DNA of 64,000 nucleotides, taken from assembly GCA_020137815.1 (NCBI GenBank), contig CM035362.1, positions 4,090,476 to 4,154,475 of the forward strand, given 5' to 3'. A model generated the notes under the pieces. The model was given only the letters and a program-made list of their open reading frames with translations. It was not told the origin of the DNA and ran no database searches. Position 1 is the stretch's first letter; the number at the start of each line of letters is the position of its first letter. Position numbers and translations under genes: made by a program. Positions 1-40,099 of this stretch are shown here, piece after piece. Source of the stretch: Hormiphora californensis (Eukaryota; Ctenophora; Tentaculata; Cydippida; Pleurobrachiidae).

Positions 1-240
1 ATACTTCCCATCCCCCTTAACATGTTAACATGTTAACTCCCCCCTTTAGTTGACATGATAACTCCCCGCCCTCCTCCTCTAACTAACACGTTAACCCCTC
101 CCCTTTAGTTAGCAAGTTAACTCCCCCTCCTCCTCTAACAAGTTAACCCCCTCACTCTAGTTACCATGTTAACTTCCCCCCCCCCGCTTTAGTTAACCCC
201 CTCCCTTTAGTTAACACGTTAACCCCCGCTTTAGTTACCA
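1..240. repeat. Degenerate GTTAAC-rich minisatellite
   Basis: Imperfect tandem units of about 20-30 bp built from a C-rich stretch followed by TTTAGTTAACACGTTAAC-like blocks. The repeated GTTAAC palindrome is seen directly. No coding potential is evident. Confidence 0.7.
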
Positions 241-340
241 TGGAGACAGGAGAGGAACACACCCTACCACCCGCTGCTGTAGAAGAGGAGCAAAATCAGA
301 AGGTGGATGATAATGTTGATAGTGGGGTTTGTACAGGTAT

Positions 341-554
<214 letters not shown>

Positions 555-599
555 TCAGAGAGGAGCTAGTGCGTTTGTGTACAAGCTAGATGAAGGAAG

Positions 600-1540
600 C
601 AAATACGTTTTTAAAATGGGAATTGAATTTTTTGATTTGGAATCAAGTTTTAAACCCGGTAGTCACGTGGTTGCCATGGCGTCACGTACTAGTATGAGAT
701 CTCCCACAACGCGTTGTGTCTTTCTCCCTCCTCTATTTTACAGAGGGAAGACACACAATATTTGTCACGTTCTACTACTTGTACAAATACACGTCCTTGT
801 CTCTCTGCAACTCCCTCTCTAGTCCTTGTCTGAAACTCCCTCCTCTCTTGTTAGTTTAGTGTCGAGCAAGTCGAGGAAATACAGATTTGTCATTTAAGGA
901 TTTTGGAGCCCCTATATATTGTGACAAATACAAAATCTGTCTGTAATTCATTATCATTTCACTCCGCAATTCACTTGTTGCAAGCCCCATTGCACAGCTT
1001 GGCCACACACTAGAATATCAGGCTCGGACAAGGCTGAAACTTGGGTTTGTCTGTTGTTATTTATGCAAAATTCTAAGGTGTGTCTACTTTCGTATTCAGA
1101 TTTTATGTATTTTCTAGCACCACAAATAATTAGACGGCCACTTCCTGTTTTACATGGGCGTCGCGACTTGGCAAAATAAGGGGATGGGTTAGTTACATTA
1201 ACCACCATATTATTCAAATTTTGTCCTTATTAGACAGTGGGTCATGTCCCTACATTTAATTTACATTATTTGAACTTCCTACATTTATTATTTCTAACGA
1301 ACTGCAGTCTTAATTTGGTGGACAAATAGCAGTCTAAATTCTCTAGCTATTAGTTCTTGGTTTGTACGTGGTGTTTACATGAGTCACTCTAACTTTTTTC
1401 CTTGGCCTACTACTCATTGTTAGACCCAAAACACAATGGTTACTTGAGTTTTTGGGCTTTCTCTATTATCTTGATGGCTACCGAGGTGTGGTTTATCATT
1501 GTCTTGAATAATTTTTATAGATAAAACACAATGGTGGTAT
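600..1540. other. No recognisable feature
   Basis: AT-rich sequence with only short, non-conserved open frames on both strands. I see no splice-bounded exon, RNA gene or repeat here. Confidence 0.5.
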
Positions 1541-2556
1541 GTAGGCCAGTCACTTTTTGCTTAATTGGTGAACTGAGACATAACAAAGGTTTTCCACTTG
1601 TATTGTACTCCTATGGGGTCCTAGAAACACCAAAAAAATTTTTCACTCCAACCGAGGTGAAGAAAGTGCCCAAAATGGCCACGCCCTTTTTGCCTGTATT
1701 TTCAGCCTTGACCAAAAATAGCAACTTTGCTTTGGATTGGAGTAGAAACGTAAATGAGGGCACTAAAATGTGTAGAATGAGCAGCAGAATCGATTGGTAC
1801 CAAGCAGAAGTCGCTATCTCATCAGGTTCGAGAGATAATTGGATAATTAGGTATGCGCATAACCGTTTTTGAGCCATATGGCTATAGCCGCTCAGGAGCG
1901 GTTTCAGAAATTTTGCTTCACAGGAGCTTGTTCAGCATATAAAAATTAGTGGGGGTAACAAATATAAAGTTTTTATCGCATAAGGTCAATGAGTTATTCA
2001 ACTTTAAAGATCGAAAAATGAGGGTAAAATGAAGGAAAATGACCAAATTTCGACTTTTTACACCCATTTTTCGATCTTTAAAGTTGAATAACTCATTGAC
2101 CTTATGCGATAAAAACTTCATATTTGTTACCCCCACTAAATTTTATATGCTGAACAAGCTCCTGTGAAGCCAAATTTCTGAAACCGCTCCTGAGTGGCTA
2201 TAGCCATATGGCTCAAAAACGGTTATGCGCATACCTAATTATCCAATTATCTTTCGAACCTGATGAGATAGCGACTTCTGCTTGGTACTAATCGATTCTG
2301 CTGCTCATTCTACACATTTTAGTGCCCCCATTTACGTTTCTACTCCAATCCAAAGCAAAGTTGCTATTTTTGGTCAAGGCTGAAAATACAGGCAAAAAGG
2401 GTGTGGCCATTTTGGGCACTTTCTTCACCTCGGTTGGAGTGAAAAATTTTTTTGGTGTTTCTAGGACCCCATAGGAGTACAATACAAGTGGAAAACCTTT
2501 GTTATGTCTCAGTTCACCAAACGGCCCCAAAATGACAAAAAATGACTGGCCTAATG
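1541..2556. mobile_element. Long-hairpin (foldback) DNA element
   Basis: Two inverted arms of about 480 bp meet near position 2040. The left end reads GGCCAGTCACTTTTTG and the right end reads its near-complement AATGACTGGCC, both flanked by TA. The arms repeat the same text in opposite orientation, for example CCTATGGGGTCCTAGAAACA near 1610 and its complement near 2465. The TA flanks suggest a Tc1/mariner-like or similar non-autonomous element, and there is no transposase frame. Family assignment is an inference. Confidence 0.75.
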
Positions 2557-2929
2557 TAGTTGGGTGGTAGTACTCTTTCAATGGGACATAGATCTATCTT
2601 TCCCACGCACTATATCCCATGCGATTCACAACTCTTACCACCATCAGAAGCCCCCTTCCATGTCTATAATAAGCTGGAACAGCACAGTGTTATAGCATTG
2701 TCCTCAACACTGTTTATTATATTGCCTTTATTGGATAAAGTAGTGTCGACTATATATAATAGTCTATTGTCTTAATCCCAACAAACAAAGATTAAATCAT
2801 TCCAACTGAGCATGCCATTGTCGAAGTATGGGTGAAAAACACGGCAATAAGCACATACACATTCTTTGCTGTCTCTTGTTAATAAGCTCTATATTTTAAC
2901 TAGCTTCTTCTCAGCTAAACAGATGAAAG

Positions 2930-3240
2930 GAGAAAAACCGACTCATATTCAATTATATGTTTCTGTCTCCTTATAATTAATTATAATGGCCCTTAAAAAC
3001 CGACTCATATTCCATTATATGTTTACTCATAATTGATTATAATGTCCCTTAAAAACCGACTCATATTCCATATGTTTACTCATAATTGATTATAATGGCC
3101 CTTAAAAACCGACTCATATTCCATATGTTTCTGTCGACTCATACATATTATGAGGAGACAGAAACATTTAATTGACAGCCACGACTAAAATGCAATGAGT
3201 CGGTTTTAAGGGCCATTATCAATTATGGGACTCATACACC
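2930..3240. repeat. ACCGACTCATATTCCA tandem/inverted repeat
   Basis: Three to four tandem units of about 57 bp containing CCGACTCATATTCCA and TAATGGCCCTTAAAAA are followed by an inverted partial copy (GAGTCGGTTTTAAGGGCC near 3198). The structure resembles the arms of a decayed foldback element. No coding content was seen. Confidence 0.6.
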
Positions 3241-3523
3241 CGCACAGTCGTGTTCCTCTATACTTTCTAGTTCACATTATGGGACTCATTCCATTTGAGC
3301 TTCAGCTTCGTGGCCCTGTTAATTAGCTAGGTAATTAATACACACATACATAACGTTGAACAATGTGCGTGTACCACGCGGCCCCCATTGTTTTACAATA
3401 CCCGCCGCGGTCCCTCAAATGACATTATGTCGGGCCGGTATTCAAACAATGAAAGTTTTCCCATACACTCACTTTTTTACCTTTGTTTCTCTTCGTCGTG
3501 TAATAAACATATAATTTGAAATC

Positions 3524-3630
3524 AGGAACCGACCGAATTAAGTAAACAGCCAATCAGAACTCGGTATTTAGGTCACTTGACTGGTAATCAGCCAATCAGG
3601 GACTAGTATTTCCTGATTCGGTCGGTTCCT
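3524..3630. mobile_element. CCAAT/E-box MITE, copy 1
   Basis: Full-length copy (107 bp) of a palindromic MITE with termini AGGAACCGACCGAA and TTCGGTCGGTTCCT. It contains two CCAAT boxes in opposite halves around a central E-box region, which is mutated here to TCACTTGAC. It lies just upstream of the first coding exon of the membrane-protein gene. Confidence 0.9.
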
Positions 3631-3881
3631 GTTTGAAATTAATAATCGAGGACTCTCAATATACTTTATACAATATCGCTTTTCGCTTTGTTTCTCCTTT
3701 TCAACATTATATTGATCTTTTTGTACTGCTATTTATATTTTAGACCTTTAGATCTTGATTATTTTGTTTAAATGAGGTAGTGGATTGGAGCTGGAGAATT
3801 GCACAGCTCTGTATTTCCCTGCCCCTTCAGCCGAGTTACCACACCTTCAATTTCTCTAGCCCTGATCCCAGCGATTTAAAC

Positions 3882-6774
3882 ATGTACTCTCGCCGGACCT
3901 CACATGAGCGAGCCTCCTTGATTTTCCTCCTATCTCTGGTTGGGTTGGTGTATGGTAAGGGTGCTGGTGGGAAGGCTAAGGGAGGTGCCGGAACGGGACA
4001 AGAGGGTATGAACTACGCTGCTTCACATTGCAGAGGTGAGACAAACTATCATATATACGCCAGGAACCGATCGAAACAAGTAAACAACCAATCATAACTC
4101 GTTATTTAGGTCACGTGACTGGTTATCCGCCAATCAGGGACCAGTATTTTCTGATTCGGTCGGTTCCTGACGCATAGTCACTAACATTGTGATTAGGAAC
4201 TGCAATATAACTATGTATAAGCTTTTTAAAACATCATTGAAGAAATCTATTGTAGTTTTTATAACTTTACTGGACTCCATTTAGTTGCTCTGTCTGTCCA
4301 TTCAGTTTGAAGGGTTGTGTGATTTCATTGATTGAATACCTTCCAAATAAAAACAGTTCTGGATTAACAACGGACCCAGAATTGTCTTCTTTTCGGGGTT
4401 TTGTTTCGGTTTCTTAGGATTGGTCATGATTCATGTTCTCAATTTATCTTTTTTTACATGACGCGATGCTACTACCATCATGTTTGATGCTCTAAAAATA
4501 GCATCAAACAGGACCTTTGTCCTGTTTCATTCATTCTGATAGCGCTCCTTTATATTATAGGCCCCTCTCTCTTTCTTTCTCTCTCTCTTCTCTCTCTGTT
4601 ATCGAAAACAATTGGAATCAACAAGCAGTATTGTTAGTAAACGGAAAAACAATGACTTCACAGCAACAACAATATGAATCTGGACCTGTGCAAAAAGGCC
4701 CCTCGCTCCACGCGACATCATGGCAACAAAAAGGCCCGTACGGGATTATCAGTTGTACTTAATAGATCTGTGTAGCCCACTGTACCGCATTCCGCCATTC
4801 TGTTTTGTTTTTCAGCTCTGTTTCCGTCTTTTACTTTTTGCAATTACAGTTCCAATGGTCATGATTCAAGGTAAGAAACGAATTGTGGTAGTAGCTGGTA
4901 GTTCCCTTCGTGGGGTAAGGAGCAAAATAAATAGTTTTATGCGGCATCAGGCATGGCTTCATGGGGACCGAACCTATATTTTTTTCAGGGCCATGCAAAC
5001 ATCTGACTGTCACATACACAAAACAAAATTCCCGGAACAACAACTAAAAATAGACACAATTCAAGGCCTTTTGTGTTTACTTATTATGCCCAGTTCTTAT
5101 GCCATGCAAATATATCTGACTTGGTCACATACACAAAACAAAATTCCCGGAACAACAACTAAAAATAGACACAATTCAAGGCCTTTTGTGTTTACTTATT
5201 ATGCCACCATTATACACCACTTCTTCACTTTGTGTTCTTAGTATGTTGCTCTTCCACTCAGTTGTCTTGTTCTTGTGTGTGTTAGAAGGGGAGGGTAAGG
5301 GTGGAGGAAAGGGTGGAGCGGTTGCAGGTGGTGGCGCTTCCCCAACCATCCACAGTGATGCACGTACGAATATATAATTGGGTGTATTTATGAATGAGTA
5401 GTTGAGTGTATTTATGAAGGAGTAGTTGAGTGTATTTATGAAGGAGTAGTTGAGTGTATTTATGAAGGAGTAGTTGAGTGTATTTATGAAGGAGTAGTTG
5501 AGTGTATTTATGAAGGCGTAGTTGAGTGTATTTATGAAGGAGTAGTTGAGTGTATTTATGAAGGAGTAATTGGGTGTATTTATGAAGGCGTAATTGGGTG
5601 TATTTATGAAGGAGCAACATGGGATTTTAACACGTCGTGTTATTTCAGAGTGCAACTGGATGATTTACGGGCCCATTTTGGGGACGATATTATTGATCAC
5701 GTTGTGTGTACTTTACGATAAAGTCAACAACTGTATAATACGAAAAAGGGTAGGCAAATAAAATGTTATGTTACCCCCATCCCTCATTAAAAAGAGATGG
5801 AGGTTGGGAAGCCAGAATTGTATTTAAAAAAATCATTTTTAAATTTATTTTCACTTTTCAGTACGATAAAAGAAAGTTATCAATGACGGAGTCAAAACTA
5901 ACAACCCGGAAATCAGAATCAGTGAAAGATGATACCTGTAATATGGTAAGACTAAAACTAAAAATACCCTCACTTGGGTTTTGTGAAATTTCTCCCGTTC
6001 ATAACTCCAACCCTGATAAGATAGAGACTTAGGAAGATTATGAGAATAGTTAGTTTTACTGCCACAACTAATGTGATTGAAATTAAAACATTTCAGGTTG
6101 ATGCAGATTTATTGAGTGAGATAAATAGCGACCATAATCAGCTTCTCTACTTGGACCAACTTGGAAAATCCGATTACAAGTATGTTGATCAATGATCCAA
6201 CCAGGAAATACTGGTCCCTGATTGGCTGATAACCAGTCACGTGACCTAAATAACCAGTTATGATTGGTTGTTTATTTGTTTCGGGCAGTTCATGGATCCG
6301 ACTATCTCAGACTGTCTCCCGTGTTCTAACCCTCCTTGGTTGAAGAGCCGGATGTTCAAATTCAGATTTAAAATATTCAGAAATCAAGTCCACCTCCCAT
6401 CCGAATTCCCCGACTCATTGAATTGGCATTTGGTAAGATATTATCATCTAACCTGATATTTCTATTCCAGGTACCACAACCTAAAAAGAGGATCCCTGGA
6501 CACAGCACCACCACCACCACCCCAGCAGCGAGGTGCAGCCCAACAGCACTACCCCACACTTCCCCCCACCACCCAACATTACCCCCCAGTTGCCCGGTCA
6601 GCATCACTCCCTAAATCATCGCCCGGCCAGATCCACCCGGGACACCCCTACTACCAGACCCAGCATCAAATCGCACAGGAGACCTTCCCCCTGACACCCG
6701 CCGATAGGAAGACGAAGAAGATGGGACGGATAAAGGAGCAGCAACAACCAAGGACTGCCGAGCAGATTGTGTAG
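3882..6774 (+). CDS. Putative single-pass type I membrane protein, six exons
   Basis: Exons, joined with matching phases: 3882-4035, 5286-5363, 5649-5707 (donor GTACTT; a donor at 5723 is an alternative), 5862-5945, 6097-6179, 6471-6774 (TAG). Exon 1 starts MYSRRTSHERASLIFLLSLV and gives a signal peptide, then a Gly/Lys-rich stretch. Exon 2 continues this Gly/Lys-rich ectodomain. Exon 3 encodes a transmembrane helix (GPILGTILLITLC). Exons 4-6 give a cytoplasmic tail that is Ser/Thr-rich, then has YLDQL and YKYHNL tyrosines, then Pro/Gln-rich sequence with PPPPP and Tyr-rich segments. The whole is about 230 residues. I do not recognise the family. A receptor-adaptor role is possible from the tyrosine and proline motifs, but this is only inference. 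It is antisense to, and just beyond, the last visible SMG1 exon. A minisatellite and a MITE sit in its introns. Confidence 0.6.
4062..4168. mobile_element. CCAAT/E-box MITE, copy 2
   Basis: Full-length copy with an intact GGTCACGTGACTGG core and both CCAAT boxes. It lies in intron 1 of the membrane-protein gene, 26 bp past the donor. Confidence 0.9.
4970..5205. repeat. Direct repeat of about 105 bp
   Basis: The block with ACACAAAACAAAATTCCCGG and CAAGGCCTTTTGTGTTTACT occurs at about 4993-5090 and again at 5112-5205. It is intronic to the membrane-protein gene. Confidence 0.75.
5383..5615. repeat. 24-bp minisatellite, about 10 copies
   Basis: Unit TGTATTTATGAAGGAGTAGT plus TGAG, with few changes. 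It lies in the intron just before the transmembrane exon. The unit length is a multiple of three, so both strands stay open (for example HKYTQLLL repeats). I treat these frames as by-products. Confidence 0.9.
6203..6292. mobile_element. CCAAT/E-box MITE, copy 3 (partial)
   Basis: Inverted-orientation copy lacking the outermost termini. It starts in AGGAAATACTGGTCCC and ends where the normal TTTCGGTCGG has become TTTCGGGCAG. It lies within the intron between exons 5 and 6 of the membrane-protein gene. Confidence 0.85.
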
Positions 6775-6795
6775 TGAGATGAGGAGAAGGGTGGT

Positions 6796-6902
<107 letters not shown>

Positions 6903-7029
6903 ATGAACAGTGGATTGAAGGGGCAGAGATGGTGAGGCGAATGGGTTTGGATCAGGAAGTTGATATTTCGTTGAAAGAAAGAATGACGTACGGAAAAGCT
7001 GGACTTATAATTCAAACTTTGTTTCAATA

Positions 7030-7480
7030 AGATACGATAAGAAACTCTGTATGAATAGTATGAACATATTGTTCATATTGTTCATTGAACAGTACACTGT
7101 AATGCGGCACAGAAAGAGAGAGATTAAAAGAGAGAGGGAGAGAAAGAGAGGGAGAGATTAAAAGACATTATAGTATGATGATATGGTGACCCAGAAGGAA
7201 GAACTTAATATTTGAGTAGAGGAACCTAAAATACAGAAACACTATTTTTGGTTAAATTATATACAGCAAGGGAATGTTAATTTTATTTTAAACCAGTTTT
7301 ATCGTTTTGTTGACATTTGTGTATTAGGGCATGCAAGGTCCTCTATAGTTTAAAGGCTGGGGTACCAACACTGAACACACCAAATAGGGGAGAAAATTAG
7401 GGGGGGGGGGTTATCCCTTGCTTTGTGTCATGGGATATCACAGTTGAGAATTTGAGATATAATTTTCACCCCCTGCCACA
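7030..7480. other. Intergenic or intronic, no feature seen
   Basis: A-rich sequence with short GAGAGA tracts. No SMG1 exon was recognised left of 7486 on the minus strand. Confidence 0.5.
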
Positions 7481-7485
7481 CTTAC

Positions 7486-35919
<28,434 letters not shown>

Positions 35920-35939
35920 CTGTGGGTAAGAAGAGTGTC

Positions 35940-36046
35940 AGGAACCGACCGAAACAAGTAAAAAACCTATCAGAACTCGTTATTTAGGTCATGTGACTGG
36001 TTATCAGCCAATCAGGGACCAGTATTTCCTGATTCGGTCGGTTCCT
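35940..36046. mobile_element. CCAAT/E-box MITE, copy 8
   Basis: Full-length copy, core GGTCATGTGACTGG (E-box altered), both CCAAT-type boxes present or nearly so. It lies 20 bp upstream (SMG1 sense) of the first recognised SMG1 exon. Confidence 0.9.
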
Positions 36047-36198
36047 GATGAGTGTCAGAAGAGTGTCACTCCCTAACCCAAAAGTCTGAGAGTGGACTTG
36101 GAGTCCAAATTTTTAGGAGAAATATGACTTGTAAACCTATCATGGCCCTTGTCAGCGCCTCACGTTGTAAACGTATCATGGCCCTTGTCAGCGCCTTG

Positions 36199-36200
<2 letters not shown>

Positions 36201-36258
<58 letters not shown>
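36201..36258. repeat. (GA)n microsatellite
   Basis: Pure AG tract. It is preceded by two diverged, inverted copies of the 36-bp unit described at 36594. Confidence 0.9.
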
Positions 36259-36284
36259 TAAAAAAATTCATTAGTTTTTTATGA

Positions 36285-36355
36285 GTTTTGCGGGAATTGG
36301 ACACGGGTCGCCTGCTTCAGAGTCAGAGCTGCTAACCGTTGCACCATGGAAGAGG
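36285..36355 (-). pseudogene. tRNA-Gln-like pseudogene
   Basis: The minus strand reads CCATGGTGCAACGGTTAGCA (D-arm), then CTCTGACTCTGAAGCAG with a CTG anticodon position, then a mutated T-arm (GTGTCCAATTCCC). The acceptor stem does not pair, so this is a decayed tRNA or SINE head. Confidence 0.45.
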
Positions 36356-36593
36356 TGCTACTTTTACAATTCAAGAGACTATAAATCGCGCGCGACTTGT
36401 AAAGCCGCGCGAGTTGGAGTCAGAATCAACAAGTATGGAGTCGGAAGAGTGAGAGTCATTTCATATGGAGTCTAAATACTGGTGACGTCACGAACATTAT
36501 AAAGGGGGTAGGGGGAGATCATGGAGCCGCCTGGAGTGTCTTTTCACCATTCAAATGCATGCTTCTCTCTCAGGTCTCATTTGACAAGTTACT

Positions 36594-36970
36594 AGCGCTG
36601 ACAAGGGCCATGATATGTTTACAAGGCAAGGCGCTGACAAGGGCCATGATATGTTTACAAGGCAAGGCGCTGACAAGGGCCATGATATGTTTACAAGGCA
36701 AGGCGCTGACAAGGGCCATGATATGTTTACAAGGCAAGGCGCTGACAAGGGCCATGATATGTTTACAAGGCAAGGCGCTGACAAGGGCCATGATATGTTT
36801 ACAAGGCAAGGCGCTGACAAGGGCCATGATATGTTTACAAGGCAAGGCGCTGACAAGGGCCATGATATGTTTAGAAGGCAAGGCGCTGACAAGGGCCATG
36901 ATATGTTTACAAGGCAAGGCGCTGACAAGGGCCATGATATGTTTAAAAGGCAAGGCGCTGACAAGGGCCA
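36594..36970. repeat. 36-bp minisatellite, about 10.5 copies
   Basis: Unit GCGCTGACAAGGGCCATGAT plus ATGTTTACAAGGCAAG. Single-base variants (TTAGAAGG, TTTAAAAGG) occur in the last three units. Satellite copies lie at 37567-37617 and, inverted, at 36131-36200. The 12-codon unit keeps several frames open; not called as genes. Confidence 0.95.
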
Positions 36971-36979
36971 TCCCAGTGC

Positions 36980-37295
36980 AAAGATTGTGCTAATTTGCGA
37001 ATTTAGTTAGCAGCAAAAAATTAGTAAAAAAACACCTAAAAGTAGCAAAAATTCGCTGTACAGCAAAAACTAGACATCGTGGAGTTAAATAGATGCGTGC
37101 ATCGTGTTCAGCGTCGAAAAATAGGTCGGGGTATGAAATTTGGTATCTCTACCTCATCTCAGTCGCGAAATTCGCATTTTGCTAATGCTGCCTAATCTAG
37201 CAGCAGCAGAAGAGGCAGCAGATGAAGTGTAACTATGACAACCATGCTGCCATGTCGCGCGCACATATAAGAACGGGTAAAATTCGATATTTCCA
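36980..37295. other. No recognisable gene
   Basis: A-rich single-copy sequence with short repeats of AGCAAAAA. No exon or RNA gene supported. Confidence 0.5.
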
Positions 37296-37298
37296 TCA

Positions 37299-37380
37299 GC
37301 CTCAGTGGTCGAGTGGTTAAGGCGATTGCCAACAATATCAGATGCGAGCACATATGTGTGGGTTCGAATCCCGATCAATC
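37299..37380 (+). pseudogene. tRNA-Leu/Ser-like remnant
   Basis: GTCGAGTGGTTAAGGCGA (class II D-arm) and GTGGGTTCGAATCCC (T-arm) are correctly ordered with a long variable region. The anticodon stem and acceptor stem do not pair. Probably a decayed tRNA or SINE. Confidence 0.45.
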
Positions 37381-37636
37381 TTTTTTTTTAACTTTTTCCT
37401 CGTTTGTGCAAAATAATTTTAACATTTTTTCTCTAATGCTGACCACAAAAACATAGTTATTGGAAAACACAATTAATGTTATTGAGGTGAGCTTCAAAAT
37501 TTGGTGGGAGCAAATTTTCGATAAAGTTTCTAGATTCGCAGCATTTTTTAAGATCTTTGCACTGGGAGGGCCATGATATGTTTACAAGGCAAGGCGCTGA
37601 CAAGGGCCATGATACGCAAGCACTTACTGCTTAGAG

Positions 37637-37672
<36 letters not shown>

Positions 37673-37942
37673 TTCCCTCGTTTTTAGTTCGACTTTTTCC
37701 CTATTCTAACTCACAAATTCGACTTGGAGTTCACGCCCGAAACTCCATGACTTTTGTGTATGGGGTGTCACTTAGTATCCTACTTATTAGTGTCCTACAT
37801 ACCGCTATTATCGTAGCTTGGTCTGTCGCCTCGGGGCGTGTATGTCCGACCATAACGGCTACTCATGCGCACATTTTCACTACCTACTATAGAGATAGAG
37901 ATAGAGATAGAGATACAAGGAGAACAGTTTCACTACCTACTA

Positions 37943-38163
37943 AAGTCGGATTTTTTGAAACTGTCACCCCCCTGGAGTTTTCAAAATCGTTAAATGACCA
38001 TAAGTCCGGTTCCTGATGAGATAGAGACTTGAAATTTGGAGGTTACGAAGATCTTGCTAAGTTCTTCCGAACCTCCAAATTTCAAGTCGCTATCTTATCA
38101 GGAACCGGAGATATGACAAATTTTGTTATTTCAGGGGGTGACAGTTTCAAAAAATCCGACTTT
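37943..38163. mobile_element. Palindromic MITE with GTCGGATTTTTTGAAACTG ends
   Basis: GTCGGATTTTTTGAAACTGT at 37943 and its exact complement ending at 38163. A second inverted pair (GACTTGAAATTTGGAGGTTA and complement) surrounds the centre near 38060. Flanked by tandem AGATAGAGATACAAGGAGAA units (37895-38330). Confidence 0.8.
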
Positions 38164-38513
38164 ATAGAGATAGGGATAGAGATACAAGGAGAACATGTTC
38201 ACTACCTACTATAGAGATAGGGATAGAGATAGAGATACAAGGAGACAATTTTCACTACCTACTATAGAGATAGAGATAGAGATACAAGGAGAACAGTTTC
38301 ACTACCTACTATAGAGATACAAGGAGGGGAGGTAAGGGATAAACGAGATTGAAACTGAAGTTTTGTGTAACACAACTCAATGGAATGTATATAGGGAAAA
38401 TATGGGGAGTAGAAAATAACTTAATATAGTACACTAAGAGATCAGAGTCCAAAACACACAAAATAACTTCCACAGGATCGAGGTGATGATACACAAGACA
38501 TCTACAAAACAGT

Positions 38514-39065
38514 TTACTTGAGGACGTGGAAAAGGTGGCCCTGAGACACCTGAAATATAGAGGGTGTTAAGTTTCAAGTTGCTTATTATCAAAGGGCAAA
38601 TTGATCTCGTACTAAGACAAGATGACATGAATAGCATTATATATAGCTCAAAAGCGATTTGTAAATGTATAACATTAATCATTATTGCTAGCAACTTACA
38701 CATTTGTCCCTGCATTCCAGAAGATCAAAGTACTCCGGGGTGCAGTTCTCTTTCGCTCCCTCGTTGGTCACCCTGTTCTGGCAGGAGTTAAACGCATGCT
38801 TGAATCCCATACAATCGAACGAATCGACACACTTCTTCCTCTCGGCGATGATGGGATCCTTCAACTCATCCTCATCTTCTTCGTCGCCCTCATCGTCTTC
38901 ATCTTCATCTTCATCTTCCTCTTCTTCCTCGGCTTCCTCCTCATCCTCATCTTCATCCTCAGCCTCGACAGAGAGGGCGACACAATCCTCAGTCTCTACA
39001 ACGTCATCAACAACGGGCTCCTCCTCGACAGTCTCGATCTCCTCTTCGTGGGTAATCTCAGTCAT
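38514..39065 (-). CDS. UQCRH: Cytochrome b-c1 complex subunit 6 (hinge protein)
   Basis: Two exons: 38700-39065 (ATG at 39063-39065) and 38514-38549 (TAA), donor GTAAGT, acceptor TTTCAG, phase 0. The C-terminal 65 residues match the QCR6/UQCRH family: DPIIAERKKC, a second Cys in FDCMGFKHAF, SCQNRV, then ENCTPEYFDLLECRDKCV and a short end VSQGHLFHVLK (human CVAHKLFNNLK). The four paired cysteines of the helical hairpin are present. The protein acts in the mitochondrial intermembrane space on complex III with cytochrome c1. The acidic N-terminal region is long (about 65 residues, mostly Glu/Asp), longer than in mammals. Start choice: the only upstream ATG in frame before the acidic run. Confidence 0.88.
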
Positions 39066-39309
39066 GTTGTTGGTGGGTTGGTGTGGAGCTAGGGGAAGCA
39101 GTAAATGGGTTATACAAAGTTGTAATAAGCCCGTTGACGGACGGTCACTTGCTGTCGTTTAGCCCAACATCAGTCAAAATTTGAAAAACAAAAACTCTGG
39201 GAACAACGTGCGACGTTGAAAAAAATATAACGTCAACACCGATTTCTATCACTTATCAACAGCCGACTGCCGAGTGCCGAGTTGAAAAGCGCTGCCTTAT
39301 CCCGCGGGC

Positions 39310-40075
39310 CGCGATTATAATCTGGGTGCCTTACAGCCTCTTTAGGTGCGCGCTACCAAAAGAGTACACTCAGACCGACTTTTTTCAAGCGGCTATGCCA
39401 CGCAACCACATGGCCAATTTGAGTAAACTAAACGGTATCTGTTAGAGAATCGATAGCCCTAACCGATAACCCCAAACCAAACCCTAACCAGACCCTAACG
39501 GATAGCCCTAACCCGTCGCGCGCGCTAAATCTACGAATTATTAGCAATGAAAGGCATCCAGATTTTAACGTTTTCCGGGCCGCACTGCTTTTGCCAAAAA
39601 TTGGGTCGCAGGTGGGCTTGAAATGTGATTGTGCGCGGCTTTCGACAGTATTTCCTTTACATCATTATCGCCGCATTAAACGTAGCGCGCGAAAAATAAA
39701 CATTTATGCGACGTCGCGGCTCAAAATCATACACAATTCAATGCGGGCACGATTAAATTTTTAACCAGTTGTCAGCACTCACGAAACGGCCAGCGTTAAA
39801 ATCTGGGTGTTTTGGGAGTGCTGACAAACGGTTTTTTAGGGTTAGGGCTAAAGTAGGGTTAGGGTTAGGGTTGGGGTTTGGGTTGGGGTTAGGCCTTGAC
39901 ATTCCCTACCAGATAAACTTTGAATCAGCCAAAACGGTTGAGTGGTTTGGCGGTTAGAGCCATTTTAGTGAATCAACTTTTTTGGCAGCGCGCACCTGTA
40001 AACAGGCCTCCAAACACCCAGATCGTAACGGCGCCCTCACGAAACACCCAGATTTTAACGCTGGCCGTTTATTAC
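39310..40075. mobile_element. Inverted-repeat element with telomere-like arms
   Basis: Outer inverted matches (AATCTGGGTGCCTTACAG near 39320 against AACACCCAGATCGTAACG near 40012; GGTGCGCGCTACCAAAAGAG against TTGGCAGCGCGCACCTG). The left arm carries CCCTAACC-type repeats (39450-39510) and the right arm TTAGGG-type repeats (39835-39895). A further nested pair contains ACGGCCAGCGTTAAAATCTG. No transposase. Probably a non-autonomous element rather than a telomere fusion. Confidence 0.5.
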
Positions 40076-40099
40076 CTACCAGATAAACTTTGAACTAAA

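Noticed and set aside
5176-5655. Minus-strand 159-codon frame (NTLNYSFI repeats)
   Set aside because: Produced by the 24-bp minisatellite in an intron.
5646-6179. ITAM-like signalling motif in the membrane protein
   Set aside because: YLDQL and YHNL do not fit the YxxL/I-x(6-8)-YxxL spacing, and the transmembrane helix lacks an acidic residue.
6268-6469. Possible exon of the membrane-protein gene after the MITE (FMDPTISDCLPCSN...)
   Set aside because: It has an acceptor and donor but breaks the phase with exon 6. Splicing 6179 to 6471 directly gives SDYK-YHNLKRG in frame.
36551-37010. Open frames of 12-residue repeats on both strands (ALTRAMICLQGK etc.)
   Set aside because: By-product of a 36-bp minisatellite; open on both strands equally.
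39835-39895. True telomere
   Set aside because: Repeats are degenerate, short and internal, and paired with inverted CCCTAA repeats in a palindromic element.
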